Positions 19,147 through 27,494 of a DNA stretch of 64,000 nt are shown piece after piece. Numbering within the stretch: the first letter of the stretch is position 1; every line of letters starts with the position of its first letter. The stretch is from Algoriphagus litoralis (GTDB lineage Bacteria > Bacteroidota > Bacteroidia > Cytophagales > Cyclobacteriaceae): positions 62,001-126,000 of the forward strand of contig NZ_QGOL01000015.1 in assembly GCF_003259255.1 (NCBI RefSeq), given 5' to 3'. Position numbers and translations under genes: made by a program. Below the pieces are notes generated by a model, which saw only the letters and a list, made by a program, of their open reading frames with translations, did not search any database and was not told the origin of the DNA.

Positions 19147-20204
19147 GTAAAATCAAGTGGATTGTAACCAAAGATCCTAATTGGCTTGATAAATGGGACA
19201 CGCTCCAGCTTTCCCACGAATCAGGAATGTTTACACAGACCTCCACTTGGCTGAGCTCTTACCAGCCCTATGGATTTGATTTTGAGCTACTGCTCGGAGT
19301 CAATTCGGACAATGTAATCGAGGTGGGATTTGGGAATCTAATTGTCAAGGCAGGCCCATTTAAAATATACAATTGCCCCTGGGGCCCATGGCATCTAAAG
19401 GCAGACTTGCTGGATGAGGCTTTGAAGGCCTTTGTAAATCGCGCTTCTGAAATCGGTGCTTTTGCCTGTCAGGTAAATCCCGCCTTTCTTACCGAATCCA
19501 ATCCTTTTGCCGCTAACTTGAATTCTTCTGGTTTCCAAAAAGGCGATCTCCTCAATAAAATCTATTCTCCGGTTCACTTTAATATTATCTCGATTCCAGC
19601 CTGTGAAAGCTCAGAATTGGAGGCCAAGTTGCTCAAGAGCTTTTCTGAAAATGCCAAAAGGAACATCAAATCGGGATTGAAAAACGGAGTGGAAATGATC
19701 CAGGCAAACTCTCCGGAAGAGGTAAAGCTGGCCTACACCTGTTTTGAACAAAATGCCGAAAGAGAAGGCTATCAAATCAGGGACTTTGTGGATGTAGGAC
19801 CTGCTCTTACTGCTTCGGTGATGAAGGGAAATGCCATTATTTTCCTTGCTAAGCATGAAGGAGAAATAGTGGGAGCAATCTGGGTTGCCAAAGGCGGTAG
19901 AATGCTGTCTTACATCATGGGCGGTGTGGAGCGCGCTCAAAAAGATCTCAAAGTAGGCCACCTTCTCCAATGGACCTGTATACTTGAAGCTGCCAAACTG
20001 GGCTATTCGCAATACAATATCTCAGTAGGAGGTAGTGATGGCGTGGTGAGATTCAAGTCCAGCTTTTATCCTCAACAAGTCAGTTCAGCAGGCCCTTATT
20101 CGCTTCCTTTGTCCAAATGGAAGTATGCTTCCTTCAAACTTGCCTATCCGTTTTTGGAAAAGAATAAGAAAACCGTGGCAAAATTCCTGAAACTACTCCG
20201 GTGA
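19143..20204 (+). CDS. FemAB-like GNAT-fold aminoacyl/acyl transferase
   Basis: Protein of the FemA/FemB/BioF2-like group, made of two GNAT-type domains. The first domain ends before residue 150. The second contains FSENAKRNIKSGLKNGVEM near residue 164, matching the lysine/arginine-rich 'r..r..ik.a...g' helix of FemAB proteins. It also has GEIVGAIWVAKGGRMLSYIMG near residue 240 and QWTCILEAAKLGYSQYNISVGG near residue 275. Classical FemAB enzymes add amino acids from aminoacyl-tRNA to peptidoglycan. Relatives in exopolysaccharide loci have unknown substrates. Overlap with genes on both sides places it in the glycan operon. Confidence 0.78.
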   Translation: MSKIKWIVTKDPNWLDKWDTLQLSHESGMFTQTSTWLSSYQPYGFDFELLLGVNSDNVIEVGFGNLIVKAGPFKIYNCPWGPWHLKADLLDEALKAFVNRASEIGAFACQVNPAFLTESNPFAANLNSSGFQKGDLLNKIYSPVHFNIISIPACESSELEAKLLKSFSENAKRNIKSGLKNGVEMIQANSPEEVKLAYTCFEQNAEREGYQIRDFVDVGPALTASVMKGNAIIFLAKHEGEIVGAIWVAKGGRMLSYIMGGVERAQKDLKVGHLLQWTCILEAAKLGYSQYNISVGGSDGVVRFKSSFYPQQVSSAGPYSLPLSKWKYASFKLAYPFLEKNKKTVAKFLKLLR

Positions 20205-21397
20205 AAATCCTCTACTTCTACCAATATTATGCAACGCCAAAAGGCTCATGGGGCACTAGGGTTCATGAGTTCGCACAGGAATGGGTAAAGCAAGGCCATG
20301 AAGTCCAGGTAGTCACTTCCATCTATTCCAAATCCGACCTGACTGCAACCCGATTCATCGAAAATCAGAATTTTGAAGGGGTCAAGGTCACGGTCATCAA
20401 TGTCCGAATCGATAACAAGCAACCTTTTCTCAAGCGGATTTTTACATTCTTGGCTTATGCCGTCTGCTCAGTCTGGTATGCTCTGACTGCCAAAGCAGAT
20501 GTCGTGATCGCATCCTCAGGACCAATCACAGTCGGGATTCCAGGCTTGGTGGCCAGATATATTCGAGGTAGAAAGCTGGTCTTTGAAGCCCGGGACCTCT
20601 GGCCCGAAGGAGCGATCGAATTGGGTTTGATCAAAAACCAATTCCTTCAAAAAATTGCCTATGCGCTGGAAGCGAGATGCTACAAAGCCTCCTCTCTGGT
20701 CGTGGCACTTTCCATCGGAATGAAACAAAATATTAAGGTGCGGTTTCCCCTCACCAAAGTGATTGACGTAACCAATGCCGCCAATATCCCGCTCTTTTCA
20801 GGTAAAGCTCCCTTTCAAAACCGCGGGCTACTTCAACCAAAGAAATATGCCATTTATACCGGAAATATCGGTTTAGTAAATAACTCCCTCTGGTTGCTGG
20901 AAGCAGCAAAAGTGCTACAGGCAAAAGGAAGAACAGACCTGAAAATCTTATTGGTAGGAGAGGGGCAGCAACGTGAACAGATCGAGGCAGAGATCCAAAG
21001 CAATGATTTGCAGACCATGCTGATTTGGGGCTTGATGCCCAAAAAAGACTTGGTAGGCCTGATTCAGAATGCCAGCGTTTCTCTGGTTCCACTTCGGGGC
21101 ACTCCTGTATTGGATACCTCATCACCCAATAAGTTTTTTGAATCTTTGGCTGCGGGTGTACCTGTCATCCAAAATACTCAGGGTTGGATGAAAGATTTCC
21201 TAGCGGAACATCAGGTCGGTTTTACACTAGATCCCAATGACCCGATACAGCTGGCAGAGAAACTCATCGAGCTGGATGATCAGCAGGCTATGCTGGAGGA
21301 AATGGGGAAGAAAGCCCAGCACTTGGCCGCCAAGCTTTTCGATAAAGATTACTTAGCTCAAAAAATGCTCAACGGAATCTTAGAAGCAACAAAGTGA
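20201..21397 (+). CDS. WbuB-like family-4 glycosyltransferase
   Basis: GT4 enzyme of the group annotated WbuB, involved in N-acetyl-fucosamine transfer in some O-antigens. The start is ILYFYQYYATPKGSWGTRVHE, the signature acceptor segment of that group. FEARDLWPEGAIELG near residue 128 is a second group-specific block. The C-terminal site is VLDTSSPNKFFESLAAGVPV near residue 305, with the first Glu of E-x7-E replaced by Asp/Ser context as in this subfamily. It is 398 aa. GTG is used as start within the overlap GTGA. The 4,6-dideoxy-sugar epimerase-like gene downstream is consistent with an amino-sugar pathway. Confidence 0.84.
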   Translation: MKILYFYQYYATPKGSWGTRVHEFAQEWVKQGHEVQVVTSIYSKSDLTATRFIENQNFEGVKVTVINVRIDNKQPFLKRIFTFLAYAVCSVWYALTAKADVVIASSGPITVGIPGLVARYIRGRKLVFEARDLWPEGAIELGLIKNQFLQKIAYALEARCYKASSLVVALSIGMKQNIKVRFPLTKVIDVTNAANIPLFSGKAPFQNRGLLQPKKYAIYTGNIGLVNNSLWLLEAAKVLQAKGRTDLKILLVGEGQQREQIEAEIQSNDLQTMLIWGLMPKKDLVGLIQNASVSLVPLRGTPVLDTSSPNKFFESLAAGVPVIQNTQGWMKDFLAEHQVGFTLDPNDPIQLAEKLIELDDQQAMLEEMGKKAQHLAAKLFDKDYLAQKMLNGILEATK

Positions 21398-22278
21398 AAA
21401 TCTTACTCACAGGAGGTACAGGGTTTTTGGGTAAAATCCTGAAGAAAAACTTAGAAGCTAATCACGAAGTGATAACCCTTGGGCGACAAACCCAAAATCA
21501 AATTTCCGTCGACCTTAGTAGAGATTATCCTCAGCTTCCACCCGCAGACATGATCATCCATGCTGCAGGCAAAGCACATGTACTACCCAAATCGGAGGCG
21601 GAAAAGCAGGAGTTTTGGGAGGTAAATCTGAACGGAACTGTTAATCTGCTTCAATCGATAAAAAGCATGCCTCAAATCTTTGTTTTCATCAGCACCGTAG
21701 CCGTCTACGGTCTGGAAGAGGGAACGGACATTGCAGAAAATAGTCCCTTGCTGGGAGATACGCCTTATGCCCAAAGCAAGATTGAAGCGGAAAACTTAGT
21801 CAGAAATTGGGGGACAGCCAATCAGGTCAAAGTACTGATCCTTCGTCTCCCTCTGCTGGTAGGCGAAAATCCCCCAGGGAATCTCGGTGCGATGATAAAA
21901 GCCATTCGTGGAGGTTTCTATCGAAGATTGGGTGAAGGCTCTGCCCGCAAATCCATGGTATTGGTAGAGGATATAGCCAAAGCTCTTCCGACTTGGCAGA
22001 ACCTGTCAGGTACCTATAACCTTACAGATGGCAATCATCCTACGATGGCAGAACTTGATACCCAACTGTCTACATTGCTGGGTAAAAAAGTAAAAACCAT
22101 TCCCATCTGGACCCTTCGGGTTCTGGCAAAAATCGGTGACCTCATCCCGGTTTTTCCCATCAATTCTTACCGAATGAAAAAACTTTCAACGCATTTGACT
22201 TTTTCAGATAAAAAAGCCCAAACTGAACTCAACTGGTCTCCGAGACCTGTTTTGGAAAATCTGGAATCCATCCTATGA
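21394..22278 (+). CDS. NAD-dependent sugar epimerase/dehydratase (SDR)
   Basis: Extended short-chain dehydrogenase acting on a nucleotide sugar. The Rossmann motif GGTGFLG is at residues 7-13. MIIHAAGKAHV near residue 53 and FISTVAVYG near residue 92 are the usual sugar-epimerase strands, and YAQSK near residue 125 holds the catalytic Tyr-x3-Lys. At 294 aa it is on the short side, like the group found next to WbuB-type transferases and WecA-type phosphotransferases, where it may reduce or epimerise the 4-keto sugar that primes synthesis. The GTG start overlaps the previous stop by four bases. Confidence 0.82.
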   Translation: MKILLTGGTGFLGKILKKNLEANHEVITLGRQTQNQISVDLSRDYPQLPPADMIIHAAGKAHVLPKSEAEKQEFWEVNLNGTVNLLQSIKSMPQIFVFISTVAVYGLEEGTDIAENSPLLGDTPYAQSKIEAENLVRNWGTANQVKVLILRLPLLVGENPPGNLGAMIKAIRGGFYRRLGEGSARKSMVLVEDIAKALPTWQNLSGTYNLTDGNHPTMAELDTQLSTLLGKKVKTIPIWTLRVLAKIGDLIPVFPINSYRMKKLSTHLTFSDKKAQTELNWSPRPVLENLESIL

Positions 22279-23306
22279 GAATTCTTTTCCTTGGAGAAAC
22301 CTATAGAGCTGATGCCCAGACTTGGATCAAAGGGATAGAAAAAGCTTCGGGAATCAAAATTGAAACTAAAGAACTCCCAAAGACAGGATCTAGAGTTGCA
22401 CGCCTGCTCAATGCTTTTACCTTTCTAGGCTCTTTGTATTTCAACAAGGTGACCTATGATATTACCCTTGCGGAGCGATCGACAAGCTATGGCTTTTTTA
22501 GTCTTCTTGTCAAGACCAAGATTAGGGTAGTAGCACAGCAGGGTATTTCAGATGCTTTTCCCGAGACAGGCTTTGCAGGTTGGTATAAGCGGATTCTCCA
22601 GCGGGCAATCTACACACGTGCGGATTTGATTCATGCATGGGGCTATGTGATGACCTATGCGATGCTCGAGTGCGGCGCGCCACCATCCAAGATCCTCGTC
22701 AAGCCAAAAGGATTGAATCTGGGCTTGTTTCAATTTCAAGCGCATTCCCGGAATTTGCCAATTACAGCAATAGTCACCCGAAGCCTATATGACATTTACC
22801 GACACAATGAGATTCTGGAGGCTTTGGCCATCCTAAGAAACAGAGGAATAGAAATCACCTGCCTGATGGTAGGTGACGGAGCGGAGAAAGATCGGCTTCT
22901 GGCCCAAACTGAAGACTTGAAATTGAATAATCAGGTCCAATGGCTGGGAAGAGTGCCCAATGACGACCTTCCCAAACTACTCCAATCTGCCCAACTTTAC
23001 CTCGCAATCCCAGAGACCGAAGGGGTCTCCGCTTCACTTTTTGAGGCGATGGCCTCGGGTTGCTTCCCGATTGTCACAGATTTGCCAGCCAACAGAGCTT
23101 TCATTCAGGATGGTCATAACGGAATGCTTGTGCAGGTCGGTAATCCAGTTGATCTTGCGGATAAAATTGAAATTTTCTTCAAAAACCCAAGCAATTATTC
23201 TTCCTTTATCCTGCAGAATCGGGCTTTCATTGAACGGCACTGCGACCTGGAGAAAAATATGCAGGAGTTTTTTCTTACCTATCAAAAGATCCTAAACAAC
23301 AAATAA
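22275..23306 (+). CDS. Family-4 glycosyltransferase
   Basis: GT4 glycosyltransferase of 343 aa. DLIHAWGYVMTYAMLECGAP near residue 117 ends the acceptor domain, AIVTRSLYDIYRHNEILEA near residue 164 starts the donor domain, and EGVSASLFE near residue 245 is E-x7-E, followed by GCFPIVTDLPANR and an HNGMLV turn. It overlaps the epimerase gene by four bases and ends three bases before asnB copy 3. The short N-terminal domain resembles that of enzymes adding a sugar early in repeat-unit assembly, but specificity is unknown. Confidence 0.86.
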   Translation: MRILFLGETYRADAQTWIKGIEKASGIKIETKELPKTGSRVARLLNAFTFLGSLYFNKVTYDITLAERSTSYGFFSLLVKTKIRVVAQQGISDAFPETGFAGWYKRILQRAIYTRADLIHAWGYVMTYAMLECGAPPSKILVKPKGLNLGLFQFQAHSRNLPITAIVTRSLYDIYRHNEILEALAILRNRGIEITCLMVGDGAEKDRLLAQTEDLKLNNQVQWLGRVPNDDLPKLLQSAQLYLAIPETEGVSASLFEAMASGCFPIVTDLPANRAFIQDGHNGMLVQVGNPVDLADKIEIFFKNPSNYSSFILQNRAFIERHCDLEKNMQEFFLTYQKILNNK

Positions 23307-23309
23307 TTC

Positions 23310-25157
23310 ATGTGCGGAATCGCAGGATTTTGGAACAAAAATAATCAACCCGCAGCCCCTCATAGACTGGTTTCGATGAGGGATTCAATGATCCATCGGG
23401 GTCCGGATGCGGGTGGTGAATACTTCGACCGCGACTTGGCTTTTGGCCATAGGAGACTCTCCATCCTGGATCTCAGCCCCGGTGCCAATCAACCTTTTAT
23501 ATCTCCCTGTGGGAATTTCGTACTGCTTTTCAATGGGGAAATTTTCAATTTTCAGGAATTCTACCCCGAGCTAAAAAATAAAGGTTACCAGTTCAAAACT
23601 TCCTCCGATACCGAAGTGCTGCTCCTCCTTCTGATGGAGTATGGAATGGAAGTCCTGCCACGTCTCAATGGCTTTTTCGCCTTTGCTTTCTGGGAAAAAG
23701 AAAACAGAAAGCTGACTCTGGTGAAGGATCGATATGGGGTCAAGCCACTTTTTTGGTCGGAAACTGAAGAAGGATTGGCATTTGCCTCTGAGCCCAAAGC
23801 CTTTTTTGCTTGGGGAATGGACAAGAAAATCGCCTCCGAAAACCTGGATGAACTCTTTTTTTACCGGCATGTAAGTGGAGAAAATACCGTCTTTCATGGC
23901 GTAAAACGAATGCTCCCCGGTCACTACCAAGTCTGGACCGATGGAGTCAAACTCCAAAAAACAGTTCGCTGGTACCATCTCGGGGAAGAAGCTGCCGCCC
24001 AGTCCAAAATAGCTGATCCTAAAGCATGGTATGAAGAGACTTTCCTGGATGCGGTCCGTCTGAGAATGATCTCAGATGTCCCCGTCGGGACCATGCTCAG
24101 CGGGGGCTTGGATAGCAGTAGCATTCTCTATGCGCAGCATCATCTAGGCTATAAAGGCCTCAGTTCTTGGAATCTCAAGTTTCCGGGATTTGAAAAAGAT
24201 GAATCGCACCTTGCGAAAAGACTCAGTGAAGAGTACGAAATCGACTACAATGGCCATGAATTTGTCGGAGATGGATTGGCAGATCTGCTGACGGAATCCA
24301 TACACATCAATGACGAACCCTTGATGCATTTCACCGATGGAGTTTTGCTGGGATTGTCAAAAAAAGCAAAACAGCAAGTCACCGTACTGCTCACTGGAGA
24401 AGGAGCTGATGAAGTCATGGCAGGCTATGTCAGGCATAAGGTTTTTGGCAATGCTTCCCGATACCAAATGCTGCAATTGCTGCGGTTTGTGCCCGAAAAA
24501 TGGTTGAAACAGGAAAGATTGAAGAAGATGCAGCGCTATCTTTCTGTGAATAATCCTGACTTTCAGCTTTTATCCAATGCCAATGAACTTTACCTCTCGG
24601 ATTTCAAAAAAATGGGAATCCAATCGCTTAATCTTCTGCCTGAATATCGGCTGGGGATACTGGAAGAGGCCAAAAAGTTCTACCCAAACAATAGATTACG
24701 CCAGCTGCTATACTTGGAACTGCATACCCATCTCTGCTCGCTCAATGATAAAAATGACCGGACTACCATGGGAGCATCCATTGAATGCCGGGAGCCATTC
24801 CTCGACTATCGTCTGGTAACCGGTATCACTAGCTTGCCCGATGAAAACTTCTCCACAGCTGGCAAAGGCAAGTGGCTTTCGATGAATACTATCGGAAAAA
24901 AACTGCCGGATTACATTCAAAATCATGAAAAAATAGGTTTGGCTATTCCTTGGGCAAAGTATTTTCTAGAAAATCCGGTATTCAGAGCTCATCTTGAATC
25001 CATGCATACCTGTCCGCTTTTCGAAATGTCCTGGCTGGCCTATCTGGATGTGAAAAAGATTGTTGCTGATTTCAAAACTGACCCGGTAAGACATTATCCA
25101 ATCATGAGACTGCTATTCTTCAACTCATACTGGTACAAAACCATTTTTGCCAACTGA
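23310..25157 (+). CDS. asnB: AsnB-type glutamine amidotransferase (copy 3 of 3)
   Basis: Third asparagine-synthase-like enzyme of the window, 615 aa. The glutaminase domain has MCGIAGFWN with Cys2, HRGPDAGGE, FNGEIFNF and VKDRYGVKPLFW. The synthetase domain has the PP-loop MLSGGLDSSSIL near residue 261, then LLTGEGADEVMAGY near residue 362 and ASIECREPFLDYRL near residue 489. All catalytic motifs appear intact. Its last base is shared with the start of the WecA-type gene. Three diverged copies in one operon suggest three amidation targets, or amidation of different sugars in the repeat unit, rather than asparagine synthesis. Confidence 0.88.
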   Translation: MCGIAGFWNKNNQPAAPHRLVSMRDSMIHRGPDAGGEYFDRDLAFGHRRLSILDLSPGANQPFISPCGNFVLLFNGEIFNFQEFYPELKNKGYQFKTSSDTEVLLLLLMEYGMEVLPRLNGFFAFAFWEKENRKLTLVKDRYGVKPLFWSETEEGLAFASEPKAFFAWGMDKKIASENLDELFFYRHVSGENTVFHGVKRMLPGHYQVWTDGVKLQKTVRWYHLGEEAAAQSKIADPKAWYEETFLDAVRLRMISDVPVGTMLSGGLDSSSILYAQHHLGYKGLSSWNLKFPGFEKDESHLAKRLSEEYEIDYNGHEFVGDGLADLLTESIHINDEPLMHFTDGVLLGLSKKAKQQVTVLLTGEGADEVMAGYVRHKVFGNASRYQMLQLLRFVPEKWLKQERLKKMQRYLSVNNPDFQLLSNANELYLSDFKKMGIQSLNLLPEYRLGILEEAKKFYPNNRLRQLLYLELHTHLCSLNDKNDRTTMGASIECREPFLDYRLVTGITSLPDENFSTAGKGKWLSMNTIGKKLPDYIQNHEKIGLAIPWAKYFLENPVFRAHLESMHTCPLFEMSWLAYLDVKKIVADFKTDPVRHYPIMRLLFFNSYWYKTIFAN

Positions 25158-26116
25158 TGATTTTATCTTCACTCATCGTATTCCTCGTTCTCTTGCTCAT
25201 CGGACTGATCTACCATAGATTGGCCATGAAGTTTGGAATAGTGGATAAGCCCAATCACAGGAGTTCCCACACATTCTCTACAGTCAGAGGTGGAGGAATA
25301 TTGTTCCCTCTTGCGGTGATTTTTTGGTGGTTGATATTCGATTTTCAGCACACATGGATGGTTTTGGGACTGATTTGGGTATCAGCGATCAGCATGCTGG
25401 ATGACATGTATACCCTTTCACGAAAGTTGAGGTTCGGTGTGCAATTTCTTGCCCTTTCTATGGCGTTTTATGATCTGGGCGTATTTGAGCAAATCAACAT
25501 TTTTGCATTACCGGTGCTGTATTTTATCAGTTTGGGTATCATCAATGCCATTAATTTCATGGATGGGATCAATGGAATCTCTGGACTTTACTTTCTTGTA
25601 TTCTTTGGAACCATGCTGGCTATCCAAGTATACTTGCCGGTGTTTGAGGATTCACTGATCCGGTATATCATTCTTTCTATTTTGGCATTTCTGTTTTTTA
25701 ACCTTCGCAAAAAAGCACTCATGTTTGCCGGAGATATCGGTAGTATCTCTCTGGCTTACCTGACCATTTATTTCCTGTTGAATTGGTATCTGATCGAACA
25801 AAACTGGACCATCATTCTGATATTGGGTGTCTATGGCGTGGAGGTTTCGGTGACGATGGTGGAGCGATTATTGAGAAAAGAAAATTTGCTCCAACCACAT
25901 CGCACCCATCTCTATCAACTCATCGTCAACGAATTGAAAGTGAATCACGTCACTTTGGCTATAATTTATGCCATAGCTCAGGCAGCTATAAATTTGTTTT
26001 TGTTTATCATCCCACAGAAGGCACCCGGAGCATTGACTGCTTCGCTTGTTCTGGTATCACTTTTACTCATTTACCTGGCCATCAAGATCCCACTTAGAAA
26101 AAAAATTAGGATTTAA
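25157..26116 (+). CDS. WecA/MraY-type polyprenyl-phosphate sugar-1-P transferase
   Basis: Membrane enzyme that starts lipid-linked glycan assembly by transferring a sugar-1-phosphate onto undecaprenyl phosphate. About nine to eleven hydrophobic segments run through its 319 residues. Cytoplasmic-loop motifs are clear: GIVDKPNHRSSHTFSTVRGG near residue 29, the Mg-binding AISMLDDMYTLS near residue 78, NAINFMDGINGISG near residue 133, and FAGDIGSISL near residue 192. The C-terminal loop has the basic HRTHLYQ of the HxH type. It is the last gene of the long operon. Position next to a sugar epimerase and WbuB-like transferase fits an N-acetylated deoxysugar primer. Confidence 0.88.
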   Translation: MILSSLIVFLVLLLIGLIYHRLAMKFGIVDKPNHRSSHTFSTVRGGGILFPLAVIFWWLIFDFQHTWMVLGLIWVSAISMLDDMYTLSRKLRFGVQFLALSMAFYDLGVFEQINIFALPVLYFISLGIINAINFMDGINGISGLYFLVFFGTMLAIQVYLPVFEDSLIRYIILSILAFLFFNLRKKALMFAGDIGSISLAYLTIYFLLNWYLIEQNWTIILILGVYGVEVSVTMVERLLRKENLLQPHRTHLYQLIVNELKVNHVTLAIIYAIAQAAINLFLFIIPQKAPGALTASLVLVSLLLIYLAIKIPLRKKIRI

Positions 26117-26119
26117 TGA

Positions 26120-26176
26120 AATGCCCATAATCCCGTAAGTACGGGATCATACAGGGTGATGGTTATTTAGGGCATT
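26120..26176. repeat. Nested inverted repeats after the WecA-type gene
   Basis: An outer pair AATGCCC (26120-26126) and GGGCATT (26170-26176) encloses a near-perfect palindrome, ATCCCGTA at 26130-26137 with TACGGGAT at 26140-26147. It begins four bases after the operon's last stop. There is no T-run, so it is not a classic intrinsic terminator. It may be a processing, pausing or operator structure. Confidence 0.5.
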
Positions 26177-26215
26177 CCATCTGACCTTAAAAAATCAAAT
26201 TATAAACAGATGAAA
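26174..26215 (+). promoter_or_regulatory. Start-codon hairpin element, copy 2
   Basis: The block is nearly identical to that before neuA. CATCTG at 26178-26183 pairs with CAGATG at 26207-26212 around a 23-base loop, and the last three bases are the ATG of a 28-codon open frame. ATTCCATSTGACC and the A/T-rich box before ATG are both kept. Confidence 0.55.
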
Positions 26216-26296
26216 TCGAGCATGATTTGGGCATCACATACTGGTACGACTATCAATCCCGCGAGATTCCATGTGACCTTTGAAAATCAACTATAG
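26210..26296 (+). CDS. 28-codon open frame behind hairpin copy 2
   Basis: The frame starts at the ATG inside hairpin copy 2 and runs 28 codons (MKSSMIWASHTGTTINPARF, then eight more residues) to TAG at 26294-26296, five bases before the ATG of the next gene. It is not recognised. Because its start region copies the neuA leader, it may be a leader peptide whose translation crosses hairpin copy 3, or the remnant of a deleted gene that kept its start. Coding status is uncertain. Confidence 0.3.
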   Translation: MKSSMIWASHTGTTINPARFHVTFENQL

Positions 26297-26306
26297 ACAC
26301 ATGAAA
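26266..26306 (+). promoter_or_regulatory. Start-codon hairpin element, copy 3
   Basis: It has the same layout as copies 1 and 2, but the stem is CATGTG (26270-26275) with CACATG (26298-26303), so both arms have changed together and pairing is kept. The ATG at 26301-26303 is the start chosen for the downstream gene. The loop is 22 bases. Confidence 0.55.
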
Positions 26307-27269
26307 CTTCCCGTGATCGAGCTTTTGTCAATTCCCAATTTCTATTCCTCATACTATGTCTTGGGCTTGTATCAAACCGGTAGTTTGAAGTATAGGCCTG
26401 ACAGAAAATTCGAAAAGTTCAACAACAGAGGCTACGTGATTTTCAAAATTGACGGCAAACTCGGCGTTATAGATAATCACGACCCAGTAGGAGTCAATGA
26501 CGAGTTGTACCAAGTTTCTGATGTGTATTTCGCTACCAATAAATTGCTCAATCACCGCGAATACGATCAGGAGAAAGTGCGGCCAATTTTCCCACACTAC
26601 CCAGTCAACATAATTCCTATTTACCTGAAGCTTTTTGGCTTGGATTTGTTGCTTAAATTAAAACCCAAGGACTTTGCCCGGGAGCTTTATGTGCTCAAAT
26701 CCAGGCCTAAATACCAGGAAGTCGAACCAAATTATTTTTTCGACAACTATGTGTTTTTCTCAGGAAGTACCTGGAAAAAAGAGCCTTGGGCCAATCAAAT
26801 CCGAGCTGAGTTTATCCGTGCCTGCAAGGCAGATGCGCGGATCAGATTCGAAGGTGGATTCATCCCAAGAGCTGACGGGAACAATTTTGGCTACGATCAG
26901 GAATTGAACAAAGTCAAATATCCTCCCAAGCGGTTTTCAGAACTAAGCGCTAAGTCGCTTCTTTCTTTAAACAATCCTGCTGTTTTGGGTGCTGTAAGCT
27001 GGAGATTGGCAGAGTACTGGGGCAATTCCTCGTTTGTGATCTCTTTTCCATTTGCTATCGATCTACCGATATCACCCAAGCATGGAGAACATATCCACTA
27101 CATCACTGACTCCAAAGAATATGCAGAAGTGATCAATCTGATTTTTGAAAATCCTGACTACCACAAGAAAATAGCGCTGGGCGGCTATGATTTTTTCAAA
27201 CAGCAGTGTACTCCTTCAGCCCAAATCAAGTATATCCTTCAGGAATTGAAGGTCAATCAGGCACCTTAA
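26301..27269 (+). CDS. Putative GT-B-like glycosyltransferase, unfamiliar family
   Basis: A 322-residue cytoplasmic protein starting MKLPVIELLSIPNFYSSYYVL. I chose ATG 26301 over an upstream in-frame TTG (26280) because it lies in the conserved start-codon hairpin. The C-terminal third has AEYWGNSSFVISFPFAIDLP near residue 235 and HGEHIHYITDSKEYAEVI near residue 260, followed by the 'i..l..np..y.k....g..ff' pattern seen at the end of GT4-like enzymes. No E-x7-E is present. Weak resemblance to distant GT-B or exostosin-like proteins is all I can support. It closes region 1 and faces the minus-strand pair. Confidence 0.5.
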   Translation: MKLPVIELLSIPNFYSSYYVLGLYQTGSLKYRPDRKFEKFNNRGYVIFKIDGKLGVIDNHDPVGVNDELYQVSDVYFATNKLLNHREYDQEKVRPIFPHYPVNIIPIYLKLFGLDLLLKLKPKDFARELYVLKSRPKYQEVEPNYFFDNYVFFSGSTWKKEPWANQIRAEFIRACKADARIRFEGGFIPRADGNNFGYDQELNKVKYPPKRFSELSAKSLLSLNNPAVLGAVSWRLAEYWGNSSFVISFPFAIDLPISPKHGEHIHYITDSKEYAEVINLIFENPDYHKKIALGGYDFFKQQCTPSAQIKYILQELKVNQAP

Positions 27270-27494
27270 TTTTTTTACTGCCAACGTCTCAGTGCCGCAG
27301 ATGGGAAATCCTTTACCTATCCCCAACTCCCCCTTTTGAATGTGTCCTTTTTTCCTCCTCTATTCTCAGTTCTATGAGCTGTAAGATAGGGCAGGAGCTT
27401 AGCCTTATGTAAATCAGCTAAACCTAAAACTCATTTCTTCCTTCAGTATTTGGTGTTTTGAATGACCAACAAAAGGTACTCTGAAACGCGCTGA
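27270..27494. other. Convergent spacer, no gene
   Basis: Spacer between two converging genes. It begins with a T-run (AATTTTTTTACTG) just after the plus-strand stop. It holds only weak inverted repeats (TTAGC with GCTAA near 27400-27420, and CTGATCAG near 27491). Termination of both transcripts is expected here, but no convincing stem with T-tail was found. Confidence 0.4.
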
